Shown piece after piece: positions 1-12,574 of a DNA stretch of 64,000 nt; the first letter of the stretch is position 1, and every line of letters starts with the position of its first letter. The notes under the pieces were generated by a model that had not been told where the DNA came from, ran no database searches, and saw only the letters and a program-made list of their open reading frames with translations. This DNA is from Hymenochaete sp. R1 (taxonomy: Eukaryota > Basidiomycota > Agaricomycetes > Hymenochaetales > Hymenochaetaceae): contig JAFREE010000009.1 of NCBI GenBank assembly GCA_019400425.1, positions 248,001-312,000 of the forward strand. Direction: 5' to 3'. Made by a program: the position numbers and the translations under genes.

Positions 1-509
1 GACGTATACCACGGAGCAGGCTGGATATAACAGCGATTAGGACTGCTGTTGAGGTGTAATACTGTATAGAAAGTAGTCAATAAAAACTAAAACTAACGAA
101 TTTTGTTTTGAAAAAGCGTTGAAAGCATACAAAGGGAATGTCAATACTCGATCATGGTCACGCATGAGAGTACGAGGCTGAGAGGCGAAGCACGTTATTA
201 TACGGCAATATACGTGGCAGAATTTCCAAACGCACCCAACAACAAGACTTCTAAAAAAATAATTTGTTTCGTCAGTGATGACTGTTAAAGTGCTGTTGCG
301 AAGTGCACCGAATACAGACAAAACACTTACATAGGCATCGATGGCGTAATAGTCACCAGTATGGTGCTACGCGTCCAGACTTTGCTTGTAATTGGAAGCA
401 AATACTAAATGCAAAGTTTGAAAGGGCATTTAAGGCACTCCGGCTTTCAATTTTAGCCAACTCCCGTCACATCTTCATCTGCTTTCAGAGTTCTAACTCA
501 CTATCTGTC

Positions 510-1274
510 ATGACATCCGAGTCTTCTAGGAAACGATCCTGTCAACAGCTTCTCCCTTCGTTGCAACCACCGTCAAAAAAAGTCAAGAATGAGGATGACA
601 ACATCAAGCTCTCGAGTCTGGACCAGGATATAGGTGACAACATAGCCAATGGGTGTAAGGGACCTCTCAATACCTCCGTTGGTCGGTTGAAAGCCGTGGT
701 CGAGAGACTCTGCAAACCATTGGAGGCCGACTTGAATATATACGAAGGGATTTTGAAACGCGACGTTAACAGCACTACCGCTCAGCGGAACATTGCAGAA
801 CTCCAGGCTGAATTAAAATCCATTCGTCAACGTGAGCAACGGATCAAGAATAAGCAGAGTCTAGTGAGGCTCACCCAGCTGCTTGAAGAAATCCAAGTCA
901 AACAAGCTGATGGAGCTAATCATACCAAACCCAGAACTGTGTCCTATTTTCAGGCTCGACAAGATAGGGCCTTCAATACGATCAGCAAGACGTGGGGCTC
1001 ATCGTTTATCAACCTTGATAGCGAAGTTGCAAAGTGGTTGGAAGATTCTAAGTTTGCATCCGAAATCGACGCCAAGCAAGTCCATGAATTCTTGCTTAAT
1101 CCGAAGGACGACAATGAGGCCGAAGAGGCTGATCGCAGCGCTGTAGTTCGGCCCGACTGGCAGAGCGCACTGGCTAGCGATGAGGCTTTCTCAGCAATCT
1201 TGCGGGATGTCTACATTTGGAAGCAGATTGAGAAGAAAAACGAAGAGTTGAAGGACGAGTTGAAGATGGAATAG
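510..1274 (+). CDS. Orphan coiled-coil protein, 254 aa
   Basis: This is one uninterrupted frame starting at the ATG at 510. The frame stays open upstream to 303 but has no ATG there. The N-terminus is Ser-rich and basic, with a possible nuclear localisation patch (PPSKKVK) near residue 30. A charged helical stretch around residues 85-135 (for example ELQAELKSIRQREQRI) looks like a coiled coil. The C-terminal third is acidic and ends in a Lys/Glu-rich helix. I do not recognise a family or catalytic motif. A nuclear or scaffold protein would fit the composition, but that is inference. The absence of introns is unusual for this window, so it may be a young or retrocopied gene. Confidence 0.6.
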   Translation: MTSESSRKRSCQQLLPSLQPPSKKVKNEDDNIKLSSLDQDIGDNIANGCKGPLNTSVGRLKAVVERLCKPLEADLNIYEGILKRDVNSTTAQRNIAELQAELKSIRQREQRIKNKQSLVRLTQLLEEIQVKQADGANHTKPRTVSYFQARQDRAFNTISKTWGSSFINLDSEVAKWLEDSKFASEIDAKQVHEFLLNPKDDNEAEEADRSAVVRPDWQSALASDEAFSAILRDVYIWKQIEKKNEELKDELKME

Positions 1275-3441
1275 CTGAATAGGGTAATATTGGGAACGGG
1301 ATGAAGTCTTACGGCTTAATGTAGCCATAGAACTTACTTGATGTATCACCGTAAGCAGCTTTGGCAATGACGATGGCACATAGCTATTGTTTGAAAGATC
1401 GTGTGAATTGAATGTATACTCTTCCGTCAGATATGCATTGCAGCGCACCGCAAATGTATGACGGCGTCCATCAAAAAAGCATCAACATTTCGGAATGACC
1501 TGCCTCATTCAAATCCTGCTCAAAAGTTTACCATCGTTGATTGAGATACCAAGTTCGGGATACAAGTATGTCCCGAAACCATGTGCAATTACACATTAAG
1601 AATCTGAGATCGAAACAGAGTCAAAGTAAGAATGAGTTGAGGAAAGAAGGTAAGGGAAACGCACCCACCTTGCTTTCCACATATCAAGCCACGGTTTTGT
1701 AAAGCTTGGTTCCCGAAGCGTATGAAACTCCTTGTTCTCTTTTGTCGTTGTGCATCCTAGTGATATATTATTCGGACTGGTGCTACTGGATAGCATTCAC
1801 TGCGATGATTGGTAAATGTCTTGGGCCTCGCAGCTGGCAGAGCACGCCATGATGAACCTGTTCAAGTCGTATGTTGACAGTTCCAAGTAGAGAAGGAGCA
1901 ATGCCTCGGGACTTCGGAGCGAGTGACTTCTCGGAAGTGGCGGGAAAGATTTGTATATCCAGATGTGCCTGGTAGATAAGTGCATGCAGATGGCGCCGGC
2001 CAGATCCGTAGTTTTCTTCCGAATATAAGCATCTGGATGAGATGCAAGCGTGTCTCCGAGACACGTAGATTTGAGAAAAAGGCTGGTACAATCAGATTTT
2101 CGAGAGGGACATACCTTCAACCTTTGTTTCTTCGTAGTTCTGATGATTGATGCCTTTGTCACTACCTGGTTGCATAAATAGTTGGCAATATTGGGTGAAG
2201 GCCCGAGCGTCTGTGAAGTTTCAGTTCAGATATAAAAGTTACTGAGCAGGACACAACACCATACGGCACGTACCGTGAACTTTTCGTGGTGCCAAAGATT
2301 TAAAATGATATCTGTCGGGCGTGTCGTGCTTAATGTTCGCATGAAAAAAACTTTCTTGGCAGACATTTGCGGCGGCGTCACTAGTGAATGGCATCCTCGA
2401 CTCGGATTTCCGGTGAAACGGGGCGTGAGATTGAGGAAGAGCCTGTGAGCGTTCTCGGAAGGATAGTTCTAGCAAAGTTCCCTCTGAAAATAAATGCACC
2501 TATCTCCGTTTGCTCGGTACTATGAGTAAGTCCCAACCGAATGGTAAATTAACGTGTTGGTTGAGGATAGAATGAAGAAGGTATATGTGAAGGTTGAATT
2601 TGATGTCTTTAGCGTTGAGGTTGATTGCGTTTGGCTTGGACTTCGGCTTGAGCCCAGCCACGCAAGTCCCTTTCTTATGAGAAGTACGGTACTTACGAAT
2701 CATGAACCTTTCAGCAATGATACACGCACGAGGAAGGCGCCATGATGGACATTGAGAGAACTCCGAAACTTTTCGAAACTTTTTTTTTCGAGGAAGTTCA
2801 ATTTGCGTTATGAGATGTTTCGATGTCGATCACTTCGAAAGTGCGCGACGCGACAGGCATGATGGCTCTCTTCAGAACGTCCAACCGCCGTAAGCTTCTC
2901 CGGATCGATGTCTGTGCTGTGCCTTGTCATTTATTAATATGAGGGTTTCGTGCAACGGCCGTTTGCACCGAGAGCTCGACATGCTCGTAAGGAACTTCAA
3001 CCAAGCAACAAGAAACGACGAGACGAAAGTCAAGTCGAAGAAACTGACCGATAGGGACGGTATGGCCCCGAAAAACCCAAAGCGTACGTGGCTCATACTC
3101 TCTCGTTTGATTATTGCTGATAGAATTCGTTAAATGTTCTATCTTAGCTCTCATCTACGTTCGTCTGTCGGACTGTCTGCCGATGGACTAAGCTTTCGCC
3201 TCCTTGTCCTGCTCTGGTCAAGATTTAAAAATAAGATGTCCTTCAAGCTTAGCTAGCTTCATTTCAAGCTCCTCTACGCATGCCTGATTCGATAGCATTG
3301 CGTCAATTATCCGGGTCCGATTTGCTTTAAAAGTCTGGGAGAGACGACCTTCAAAGCTCAGCCCTATATCTTCTCCTTCATATTGTCGCTCACATTTTCG
3401 TATCCCTCGTTGTCTCCTCTCCATCTTTAAAAGACACTGGT
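1275..3441. other. Intergenic stretch with possible gene remnants
   Basis: No convincing complete gene is visible. The best candidate is on the minus strand at 1783-2499: two protein-like stretches, one beginning MPFTSDAAANVC near 2400 and one with GRRHLHALIYQAHLDIQ near 2000. I could not join them with confident splice sites and do not recognise the family. Another minus-strand frame at 3218-3424 encodes a short charged helix (EELEMKLAKLEGHL). The rest is AT-rich, with an A/T run near 2780. Confidence 0.3.
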
Positions 3442-5108
3442 ATGATGCTCAGCAAGAAGTGCTATGTCCTCCAAAGCGAAGGTGGAGAAAAGTACAAGTT
3501 TGCAGTGAATCAATACAGTCTTGTCGACAAAGAATATCTTCAACGTCCTCCTCGACGAGTACGCGACCATTCAAGGGCGTCCACACCCATCACTCTCGTC
3601 CTAGCGCACGCACTTGGTCTGCGTACGTCCATCTCCTCTGAATATTATGTGACTGTTGACATTGTTATTCGAGCAGATAAAGAAACATGGGAACCTTTTC
3701 TCGAGGAGCTGCGCACGCTTCAGATGAACGACTCGAATATGCGCACGAGAGGCTGGGTCACCGAAGCCTGGGCAATGGACTGTCCCAGCCACGGAGACTC
3801 GAATATCCTAAACGAACACAAGTTGAAGGAAGACGGCGACTTTCATAGTTCGTTGTTCCTGCTCATTGTCAATCGCTATGCGCTTATTTCGTTTTCACTC
3901 TTTGATATTTTTGATCTGATATATTACGCATGGTGACCATCGTCGGCTGTAGGTAGTAGAGAGTTTGCACGCTCAATCATGACTCTTATTGAATCACCGT
4001 GCTTTTCGACGTCGACACCTCGTCGGCTTGTCTTAGTGGGTCATTCCGGCGGAGCATGCGCAGCGTGAGTTTTCCCCCGACTTGGGCCCAACCACCTTCG
4101 TTATTCATCCTTCTTACTATCCCGTCTCTTTTTAAAAAATTCCCAGCTCCCTCGTCATGCGAGACTGTCTCAAGCGATACAACGGTCGGACGCCCTTCGA
4201 GTCTTTCATCCTCGTGGAGTCCCCTGTCCTCGCCACTCCACTCACCCCTCTCATGCAAAGTTCTGACAACTGGGTCGCCATCGGAGGCGTTCTCTCGCGT
4301 TTTACAGCGAAGCGAAAAGATAAATGGCAGAGCGTCAATGAATGTTACCAATGGTTTAGCAAGAGGCAGCCGTACAGCGATTGGGACTCGCGCGTACTCT
4401 GGCGATACGCCGTAAGTTTCTTTGTATGCGTTAAGTAATCGACAATACTGACCTTGATCCCTTAGGAATTCGCAACTCGCCCTCTGCCGACTGCGTTCTA
4501 CCCCGACCCTCCATCTGCAAACGAGAACATCACACTCAAGACGTATCGGATGTGCGAGTCGAAGCCCTTTGGGAGTAGAGAGGAAACGACGACAGCGGCT
4601 GCGGTTCTGGAGGAGCTGCACTCGAAGCTGGTCGTACATCTGGTATTTGGGAGGAATAGTCCTTTTAGGTATGCATCGGGATATCCATGTCCATTAGCTT
4701 TCTCTCTGACTTCATCGGATTTAGACCAAGCGATGAAGATATTCCTCATCTTACATCTCGAAAGGGAAAGAACAGCTTTTATACGTCTGTAACAGACATT
4801 CCCAACATCAACCACCTTGTATGTTCCATTCATTGTCGACCCATCCCAAACTTTTAATCACCTTCGCATTGTAGCTTGTCCAGCAAAACCCTGCGGTCGT
4901 TGCTCGTGTAATCCTCGATGCCATCAACCTTTACACTCCGCAACCGAGTCACAAAATCGACTCTGAGAGCGTTTCCGGACGCGAAGAAGTGGACTCGATT
5001 CCATCAAGGAATAGGAAATACAATGACCCGTTACAGGAACAATTTTTTACGGCTCAAGGGAGTGGACGAGGTCGCGGTTCGGAATTAGAAATTCGGAGCG
5101 CTTTGTGA
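3442..5108 (+). CDS. Alpha/beta hydrolase, fungal AB-hydrolase-1 family, about 7 exons
   Basis: The product is a predicted serine hydrolase. Exon 1 (3442-3622) ends in HALGL and joins exon 2 (from 3677) to read LVLAHALGLHKETWEP, the oxyanion-side HG-type strand of the family. WAMDCPSHGDSNILNE follows. The nucleophile elbow is GHSGG (Ser codon at 4045-4047). Further junctions by eye are 4147-4411, 4466-4668, 4725-4818 and 4875-5108, joining to an open frame with its stop at 5106-5108. The junction between about 3820 and 3960 is not resolved; the downstream exon should begin near EFARSIMTL. The pattern matches a widespread basidiomycete hydrolase family sometimes named toxin-biosynthesis-like. 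Substrate is unknown and no secretion signal is seen. Confidence 0.85.
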
Positions 5109-5968
5109 ACGATAAGTCTGGGTTGTGTCGCTTTTGGTTTGGTGGGGGACACAGGATAGAATCAGCTCCAATTTGTGAACTGAACAAATAGATATCATAG
5201 AATACATAGAAGCGCTCTTGTATGCGAATTAATATATACCACAGATACCTCGTCACCTTACATGACGACTTAATTGATAGTAGAATCTAGAGAGGAAATC
5301 CAGGTTCTGTGGATAAAGATCGACACGGATGTCGCCCATCAATGCTCTCGCACTCAACCTGAACTTGGTCCGAGTCTGCGCGTAAATCCCTTGCGTTATG
5401 CATTCGCTTCTTCCTTCCAAGCCGTCTTCACTGGCCGACAGAGCTCTATTTAACGAACATACTTCACCATCGTGTTTCTCAAGGGTCTACGGACCACAGA
5501 TACAAGCATAAGCTTCGACCAAAACTAACGAGAAACGTTCCAGCGAGGCCGTAAGCCTGCCACTAGAAGCTCATGTCTACGGCCTCACGCCGCCCACCCA
5601 GCTGGCCAATCGAGGGAAAAGGAAAATTAGGCTGCAATATCTGAGGTCGCTTCGTACACCTTCATCATACCGATTTCATCTTTCATAATAGCTCGCGCTT
5701 CGACAAAAGATTGCGGCTGAGCTCGGGATTATCGCTGTGTTAAATTCTATCTTAGCTCTCGGGTATGGTAAGCCTTATCTCTTTTTACCGATCATGGAGA
5801 TTAATGTTCATATTGTGATAGCATTTGGTCAAAGCAAACGGTATTTTTCTAAATTCCTGGGATCCTTGACCTCAACCGAAGCGATACTCTTGTAAGTACC
5901 GGGATAGAGTGACACGCGGAGGAGTCGATGCTAACGGTTCACTTCCAGACAGCACTTTAGTTGCAGCC
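5109..5968. other. Intergenic, nothing recognised
   Basis: There is no supported gene. Short frames exist on both strands, and a 5' exon of the gene that follows could lie at 5840-5968, where an open frame continues upstream of its first ATG. No repeat or RNA gene is seen. Confidence 0.4.
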
Positions 5969-6806
5969 ATGAATAAGAATGGAACCGGGAGCCATGCTCT
6001 GGAACACGGTGCCTGCGGCCTGACCGGCACAGCCTGTCCTGCGAACTGGACTGATGCTCATTGCTGGGACGGTATGTCCAGGCGACTTGAGCTCACGGAA
6101 ACCACACTCTTCGACCACTTCAATGAAACCACAAGTTCTGCGATGAGGAAGAGTCAATGCGACCTATGGAAATCTCTATAGAAGATGCTTGGAATCCTGG
6201 CTTGAAGCTCATCACAACGTCAAAATACTTTCTTCTGAGGACTCATCTCCAACGCTCTCCAACGTCACCGTACGTCTCATGACTTCAATGCTCAGAAGTG
6301 GACATCATCTAATATTATGATTACAGATGCAAAAATACTGCGGATATCTCATGAAGAACACCGATCTCATTGCCCTCGCCTCAATCATGATAGGTCGTCC
6401 AATGCGCGACATAGAAGATGCCGCATCCACCCTCCGAATCATCTTCTACTACCGCGAGTCAAATAGAGATTACTGCATCGCTTTCGCACGACTTCTGAAT
6501 CGTGGCATGCACGCCAGGTACAACGCACTCGCGGACCCAGAGAATAAGGCGGAGTATATGATGGTGACCAGCGTCGAGGAATGCAAACCGAATGAGACGG
6601 TGGACAATTACGAAAGTCGGGCGTTGTTGCAACCGCTTGAATCAAGTAGCCAAGAGGCGTTTACTCGCAACTTTATGATGAGGAAGGCTGGATTGTGGGA
6701 GAGCGATATCATTACTCGCTATGCAACTATTCCTGTGGAGGCGATGCAGCTCTTGTTCCCGAGGGAAGAGGTAATGCAGACGTCGTATCCTCCGAGGGGA
6801 TTGTAG
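5969..6806 (+). CDS. Orphan three-exon protein, function unknown
   Basis: Three exons join cleanly by eye: to 6071, 6148-6269 and 6327-6806. Introns are 6072-6147 and 6270-6326, both GT-AG. The joined frame reads through CWDG/RVNATYGNLYRRCLESW and then SPTLSNVTMQKYCGYL. The first half has several Cys and N-glycosylation-type sequons (NGTG, NWTD, NATY, NVTM), which would suit a secreted protein, but no signal peptide is visible at the chosen ATG. An upstream exon supplying one may be missing. The C-terminal 150 residues are helical and mixed in charge. I do not recognise the family. Confidence 0.55.
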
Positions 6807-7550
6807 CTCCTGCTTATGTCTATTAATTGTAGATTGCATATCGTGTACTACGGATCGATGTGATCAAGTTTCAGCGTATTCGCTGACAATGTCGTAGACG
6901 TTGCACTTTACTTTGTCTTCAATTGATCGAGACTGCGAACCTTGCGATGAAGATCATCATGCTAATTATTTGATCAGGATGGCAAAGAGGTCGGGGTATC
7001 ATACTTGACTGACATTCTCAACGAAGAACTTCTACAAGATCGAGACTACCGACCTAAATATCATCAAAAAGAGCAATATTCGAGTCTAGGGATGGCTCTG
7101 GAGAAGCTTAAAATCGATTCCTATAGACGTAAACTGGTACGGCGTATTTGTCAATATTTAAGACCCGACATCGTTTGCGAATGTCGAAACTCGACTCTTT
7201 CCTGGCTGAGAACCCGCCTTTTCTTTCACGTTTTTTACCCATTTTACCTCGACGTCTATTACATTCCATGTTTTTCACGACCATCTCCGGGACATCTTTC
7301 TCATTCATAACTTAATAAGCATTGATTATTTATTTTATAATTCGCGTTTCCCCCTCCTATGCTTACGTTTTCGATTTCGTGTTTCGCTCCGCTGCGTATA
7401 AGTGTACCTGTTAGAGTATCCAACCCAACTAAATTTCCATTTTCCCGTGCATACGCTAATGGTCGTAAAGTTGTAAGAGGCGTACGGAAGGCGGAGACGG
7501 CTATGCAAGTGTCAGACGATCTTCGAAGTAATGGTAAGGCCTTCAGTCCT
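6807..7550. other. Intergenic, nothing recognised
   Basis: A frame at 7005-7310 on the plus strand shows no family motif and ends in low-complexity Phe/Tyr/Ser. I treat it as chance. This stretch should contain the 3' ends of two convergent genes. Confidence 0.4.
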
Positions 7551-9222
7551 CTAACCTGGTCGCCTTGCTTTCCATCGAGGCAAAATATCAATTGTTTTCA
7601 TAGTCCGGTTCGAAGTTGCTCTAGAAGATCCACTAACTAAGTATGCGATGTTCCGTATTTGTATGTAAAGCATTTCAATTACCTTGCTATAGCCGTTTCC
7701 TCGACTCAAGGTAACCACTGGTGGTATTGTCGGCAACTCAAACGAGTTCAAGTCTCTATCATGTTTGGGAGATCCCCTGTGTATCTTCAATCCTAAAACA
7801 CCAGATACTAGGCCTTTGTAGGATGATTTGTTCGATGTCTGTGAAACCAATCCTACGTTCGATCCACCGTCGCCGAGATTGGCACCTTGCAAGGCTGCAG
7901 TGCTAAACTGTGTTAGTCCTGAGCGAAGCTTGACTCTCGCATTTAACCTGTTAACGAGTAGGAAAACCGTGAAATGCAAGTTTTGATAAGTAAATAGAAC
8001 GTACATAGCGAGGAGAGAGACGGTGTATGCTTAAATGATCTTCAGTGACTACAACCCAATATACCAAAAATTGTTGCATACTTTTCGCGAGAACGCTATA
8101 CAAGGAGATCCATATGACTGGGAGTAAATTTTGAATTAGGCGCGTCGAATTGACCGATTTTCCGAACACGCACAGTTTTCCGGCATAATCAAGTACTTAA
8201 TAAAGATATAATTTCGTTAGGACGAGATGCGGGGCTCAGCACATGTGTTATACTACTCACGCAGATCACCATAGCGATTCCGAGAAAACTTTGCAAAGTT
8301 AATTCGCCGCGGCGCCTTAATCAATAAACGATTTACCTTGTAAGTAGACCAGTCTCTGAGCGTAAATCACGATTAGATCAATATATGATGGCAGGAAGTC
8401 GACAACTTACGGACAGCGAATAAAATCAGCGTGTTGATCAATCGGTTCGATCTGTGAAGGATTGAGAAGCCAGAAACCGGAGAGATGATTAGCATATTTA
8501 CCTCTGCATACCACTCCGCCCTCTGGTAAGGTTCCATGTCAGAGCAGCTGCCATGAGAACGTCATTGAATGCACCGATCGACACGGTCAAAACGATAGTC
8601 CATTTCCACTGCGAAATGAAGGCCAAAATGGAGCCAGCCTTCACCTCTTCGATCATGGTGAAGACTGCTGATGCAAATCGACAGACAACTAGAAACCAGC
8701 ATATGCTTGCGACTTCCCAGCGGTCCGACATGACGCGGATACGGTGGGCAAAGTATATCTGGTTCATAAGAGCTCAGAAAAGTTCACAAAAAGGTTGAAA
8801 GCCGTACTTGGACACTGCAGCCAACGACAGAGTACCATATGATAGAAAGTTTGAGGGAAAACGGAGGAATGATGAAACCAGCAATGCTACCAAAGTCCGT
8901 TATACCAATCTCGTAGAAAGCTCGTGCGACAAAGATAGAGTGTATCAACTCAAAGACCCTTCCTGGAGTTTTCAATGTCGAGTTCATTACTTATATTTCT
9001 GTCAACGTACCAAGCCCAAAGGACCTGGTGTTTTAATCAGCATCAAGTCTGTGCTAGATAAAGAGAACGTACTAAAGCTTTGATCCCAAATGAATCATCA
9101 GTGTACGTCGAATAGTAGTTATAGGTCTGCATAGACAGGACCCCAAAAAGGCACATCGATATACATATGCCGACGAAGGATGCTCCAAGAGTATTGTCGA
9201 TGTTGAAAGGTAATGTGGCCAT
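7551..9222 (-). CDS. Multi-pass membrane protein, DUF6534-like
   Basis: The start is the ATG complementary to 9220-9222. Exon 1 encodes LGASFVGICISMCLFGV, the usual first helix of this agaricomycete family. Later exons give a segment around FELIHSIFVARAFYEIG (about 8800-8985), then IYFAHRIRVMSDRW and further helices (8498-8767). SNRLINTLILFAV follows near 8430, and LNARVKLR near 7950. The sequence FFAHRI-like, NRLI and LNAR in that order is the hallmark of the family. About seven helices are expected, with a cytosolic C-terminal tail rich in Gly/Ser. The last exon border and stop (7551) are uncertain. No enzymatic role is known for the family. Confidence 0.7.
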
Positions 9223-9376
9223 GACCAGGACAAGATGGATGACTTGACCACCTGAGGTATGTATCCATAACAAGAGAAGAAGGTTGGGGATGTCTGCCGA
9301 GTGAACCTCACCACTCTTTTGTGAGAAGCTTGCCCCAGTATCACCCTCTGTGAGTTGTTGACATATCGTTGGATCA

Positions 9377-9894
9377 TCACCCGGTAAGCCCACCGATCCG
9401 CTCAAACCGCTCGTGCTGATACATCTTTAGATGCATCAACATGGCGTGGTAAACTGTTCGGGAGAACCCATAGATAACATGTATCTCCATAAATGGACAA
9501 ATCTGTGTGGAGAGTAGACGCATAAAGGCCGATCTTGCCCCGGTTTGGATTGCGATGAATTGAGGAAGTATCAAGCGCAGCATGCCGTTCGATTCATCTG
9601 ACGGAAGACGCTCACCTCGAAGTCCCTATTTATATTAGCTTGACTTTTTGATCAAGATATTGAGTCATAGACTCAAGAGAAAAGATCGATAAACCTCTGT
9701 CCTCCATTGAAAGGCCTAGGATCAAGAAGGTCATAGCATTCACATCGTTCCGGAACATAGAAATATCTTTTCACGCATCGCACGTCAACTTGAACGCCGC
9801 CCTGATCCAATCGTACTTTTTCGAAGACGAGGAGTGGACGGGTTCGACAGAGATGAAAGATCGAGTATGATTCTATAGATGCAGTTGTCACCAT
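9377..9894 (-). CDS. Possible small gene, unknown
   Basis: Two protein-like frames lie in order on the minus strand. One starts with ATG at 9894 and contains RCVKRYFYVPERCECYDLLD; the other, at 9377-9583, contains PFMEIHVIYGFSRTVYHAML. An AG-ended junction near 9630 could join them, but I could not fix it. No domain is recognised. It lies directly upstream of the DUF6534-like gene, and could instead be a decayed gene. Confidence 0.25.
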
Positions 9895-10485
9895 ATGTCA
9901 ACTTCGGCAAAGCATACGAATGGGACGAATTTACGCGATCTCAGATATTTTGCGTGCCCGCGGCAGGGTATGGTTGGATTGATGATTATCAGAGACCGCC
10001 GGTGAGTGTTCCCGATGATTTTTCAAGTTAAAGGAAGGATGAGACTCGGTCGTGGTGATGCGTGATCGTGATGAAGACGGTGAAGCTGGCTCAAGTTGTT
10101 AACACCTTCAAATTCGCTGCCTATTCTACGGAACGAGACGCTTACGTAAAAGAGGAATCCACCAACTTCGACTTCAACAGATACCTGAGACGTGACTAAC
10201 TCATCAATCAACAATGTCATGCTACTGAGCCATATTTTGATTTAAAAAAACTATGCTGGCTGCTTTAAAGGCGCATGCACGTGTGAAGGAATACAGAGAT
10301 CAAACATGATTATTGTTATACAACTTTTTCGTTATCCATGTCCTGCAGCTCGATTGTTCAAGTTGCTCGGGGGTAACAAGCGAATGCTAATTCCGAGAAG
10401 ATTCCTTATAAGTTCTCCAAGAGTTTCGGGTTACAGAGGGGAGAGACACTTGTCAGCGGTCTTTTCCATAGCCTCGAGCTATACG

Positions 10486-12122
10486 TTACTGCCAACATGA
10501 CCTCTGCCCTTCTTGATATGCTAACGTCAGCTTTTGAGATGACCTAAAAATTGTCAGAAAATATACCATATCCCGCATTTCGAGCCTCTCGCAAATTTCT
10601 TCGCCGTTCGGCACCAGCCCTGCCTTCAAAGACCTACGCCGGTCAGTTTGGTACAAGTTACTGGCTTCCGCTTCAAATTGCCCAGACTCCTTCGACTGAA
10701 ACGGCTGTTCTCCAGGTTCTTCACCATCGTAGACGAGTGAAAACACGCGCGCGCTCCGGGAACCGTCGAAGTGTGGAAGTGACTCGTTCCTTATACTATC
10801 CATTGACACGGAAGAGTTGAATCTACCTTGCTTTTGGATCCCAATGTCTTCAAATTCTGCGTCGTCGCTGACTTCTCGCAATGCGCCTTCACGCAAATTT
10901 GTTGGAGGAGAAGTGATGATGCGGGTCACAGCTTTATCGTTCCTCTTGTTTAATTGAAATGTATTGATGTACTTGCTCGAAGATGTTGAAGTGACAGTGG
11001 ACAGCCCCAGTCCCACCCGTATGATGATCATAGAAAATACGATCCCGATTATATGAGTGATCTTCCAGAAGACATTTCAGCCCACGAAGACAAGAGAAAA
11101 CGGGAACGTTGACTTACTACGTCGAGAAACAGGATCTGGACAAAGTCATCTGCAGCGTACAGAACGAGCAGGACAATAACGAAAGCCGAATAAATAGCTC
11201 CGGATTCGATTATGAGCATCACAGCAGGGATAGCTGCTGTGCTTGTTTTAATGCTACTCGCTGTTTGCCGATGCACCCATAAAATCCTTGCAGCAATAAG
11301 GACTTCAAAAACAAAGACAATATAGTCGACCATATGAGTAATGGTAGAGCGAAGACCACTTACTCGTACTTCCGAGATTAAGGACGAGAGAAAAGGAAAC
11401 AAACGATAAGATCCAGTTGTGCAGCCGCGGGAGAAATATTGGAGTTCCATCCGGCGCAATCGCAATCTCGATGACGGTAACTAAAGTCGTCACTTCAAAG
11501 GCGTTGCGATTCAACAATTATTCAAAATTCTTACGAATGGCTCACCGATATACCCGATAAAACAAGCAAATATCGGTACAACAACGCGTTTATCGCCATG
11601 CCACGTCATATAGAGCCGAACGCACTGGTTACAGTTTCATCTCAAATGCATTCGACTACGATGATTGTCGAAAGACATACCATGAAGCCGTCCCCTATCA
11701 GTGATTGAATGGCGTAGGTAGTAGTCTTGGCCGTGAAAGAAGGTTCGTTGATTGCCGTGAGAAAGGCCACCACATCTACATGTGAAAGAAAACCGTGCAG
11801 AATTCTGTACAAGTCATTGACAATGTGCTGCAGACGGATTTATGAATGACCAAAAGCAGCATCAAATCAGAGAGCGAGACGAACCGCAGTCCCGCTCAAG
11901 CACATCAAAATTGACACAACTAGTAACGATTTCTTCATTGGTTCGTTGCGACGCTGACTTCGCTGTCTGAGCACGTAAATAGAAGCCGCAAAGAACGCCA
12001 GGTAAAATCCTACAGTGAATATGAGTGAAGTCCTAAGAAGGATATCCAGATAAGATCATACCGTAGAAGATACTCTCTACAAACATCGAGATCAGGGTGA
12101 CACTCTCCACAACGTTAGCCAT
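10486..12122 (-). CDS. Seven-helix membrane protein, uncharacterised basidiomycete family
   Basis: The start ATG is complementary to 12120-12122, giving MANVVESVTLISMFVES. Helical segments follow in separate exons. They include VDYIVFVFEVLIAARILWVH and AAIPAVMLIIESGAIYSAFV, then DDFVQILFLDVVSQ (11049-11340) and IIIRVGLGLS at the start of the last exon (from 11031). The ESGAIYS and IIxRVxLG pair is typical of a large family of 7-TM proteins in mushrooms with no known function. The last exon encodes a hydrophilic tail of about 160 residues. It is a different family from the DUF6534-like neighbour although both are polytopic. Stop codon choice is tentative. Confidence 0.65.
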
Positions 12123-12574
12123 AGTGGTCCTACATTCATTCGAGCAGAATGCTCAGCCCTTTTATCAGTTTTTAAATCCATACGAAATCAAATTCTTTTG
12201 TATCTTACTTAAGGCATATCAAAGCTTGAGACCCACCTCCTGAGAATAGAAGCATTACCCATCTCCAGCCGCTCGCGCGCCCGCAACTATCTTGCTTGCA
12301 AAATCAATTGCCTAGGACTTCATTTGATGAGCTTTGCATCTAAAAACACCTTAAAAGAGCGATCACCGAGACTAAATCTCGAGGTTTGTTGTCGGAACGC
12401 TGCTTCAAATTGACTCATGTGCACATGTTGAGCAAGCTGTTGAGGTCGTGGCGACTCTTGAATGAACATCATTTGTCCATACAGCACCGGCAGACATGTA
12501 AAATGATCCAATGACCTCGCAGAACCGTGAATGGCTTCAATTTCAAACGCAAATTAAACAGACACAGACAATGA
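12123..12574. other. Spacer between membrane-protein and amidase genes
   Basis: This lies between the start of the 7-TM gene and the stop of amidase 1, so it holds the 7-TM gene promoter and the amidase 1 3' end. No gene, repeat or clear TATA box was seen. Confidence 0.4.
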
